Shown here in pieces: positions 5,268 through 5,483 of a stretch of DNA of 5,483 bases. This stretch comes from Pseudomonadota bacterium (lineage in GTDB: Bacteria > Desulfobacterota > Syntrophia > Syntrophales > JADFWA01). Position numbers and translations under genes: made by a program. How positions within the stretch are numbered: position 1 is the first letter of the stretch; each line of letters opens with the position of its first letter. A model generated the notes under the pieces. That model did no database searches. It saw only the letters and a list, made by a program, of their open reading frames with translations, and had not been told where the DNA came from. Location of the stretch: contig JADFWA010000419.1 of assembly GCA_015222855.1 (NCBI GenBank), forward strand, positions 1 to 5,483, in the 5' to 3' direction.

Positions 5268-5483
5268 ATGGGTAAGGAACTTTTATTAGAGATAGGAACG
5301 GAAGAAATTCCGGCGGCCTTTTTGCCGAAGGCACTTGGTGATATGGACAGGATCATCCGTGATGAATTTTCCGGCAACCTGATCAAGCACGGAGAGATCA
5401 AGACGATGGCCACACCGAGAAGACTTCTCCTTTACGTAGCCGATGTGTCGGAAAAGCAAGAAGACCGGGTTACGGAAAAGCTC
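5268..5483 (+). CDS. glyS: Glycyl-tRNA synthetase beta subunit (3'-partial)
   Basis: Beta subunit of the alpha2beta2 glycyl-tRNA synthetase; it contributes tRNA recognition and binding to the GlyQ core (family knowledge). Only the first 72 codons are in the window and the frame is open to the last base. The N-terminus carries the family hallmarks LLLEIGTEEIPAAFLPKAL (5-23), ATPRRLLLYVADV (about 48-60) and a Q-x-D element shortly after (KQEDRVTEKL). ATG 5268 is supported by these motifs; the best Shine-Dalgarno, GGAG at 5253-5256, is 11 nt away, somewhat far. The full protein is normally about 690 residues. It is presumably co-transcribed with glyQ through the repeat-bearing spacer. Confidence 0.95.
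   Translation, partial: MGKELLLEIGTEEIPAAFLPKALGDMDRIIRDEFSGNLIKHGEIKTMATPRRLLLYVADVSEKQEDRVTEKL

Overview
The window is an ordinary-looking chromosomal segment of a Gram-negative bacterium. The two-subunit glycyl-tRNA synthetase, the recO-glyQ-glyS gene order, the lipoprotein and signal-peptide genes, and the moderate GC content with mixed ATG/GTG/TTG starts suggest a Desulfobacterota (deltaproteobacterial, Syntrophales-like) lineage. This assignment is inference; nothing in the window is taxon-diagnostic.

Layout, all genes on the + strand. (1) 1-1256: 3' part of an MgtE-type magnesium channel gene, cut at its 5' end by the window. (2) 1253-2056: recO, overlapping mgtE by ATGA. (3) 2053-2271: a 72-residue single-pass membrane protein of unknown function, overlapping recO by GTGA. 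These three look like one translationally coupled unit. (4) 2272-2471: a spacer with a short repeat cluster (AAAGTGCCTAAAGTT twice) and no gene. (5) 2472-3380: a putative outer-membrane lipoprotein. (6) 3402-4196: a secreted DUF3108-like protein. (7) 4222-4250: a good promoter candidate, followed by glyQ (best start GTG 4308) and, after an 84-nt spacer holding a tandem repeat and a palindrome, the first 72 codons of glyS, which runs off the window.

The most interesting signal lies inside the lipoprotein gene. Positions 2494-2635 form a 142-bp element with 15-bp terminal inverted repeats (14 of 15 paired), internal nested inverted repeats and a directly adjoining 5-bp target-site duplication, GTTGC. 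It has the structure of a MITE. Element plus one target copy is 147 bp, exactly 49 codons, without a stop in the reading frame. Removing them in silico rebuilds a normal 26-residue lipoprotein signal peptide (MKPDISLRRPSIW... to the lipobox Cys). The odd 74-residue N-terminus is therefore best explained as an in-frame MITE insertion into a signal peptide.

Functionally, the window joins Mg2+ uptake, recombinational repair, two envelope proteins of unknown role and glycine tRNA charging. recO next to glyQS is an arrangement known from other bacteria; here about 2.2 kb of envelope-type genes and repeats separates them. I see no defence system, CRISPR array, RNA gene or complete IS.
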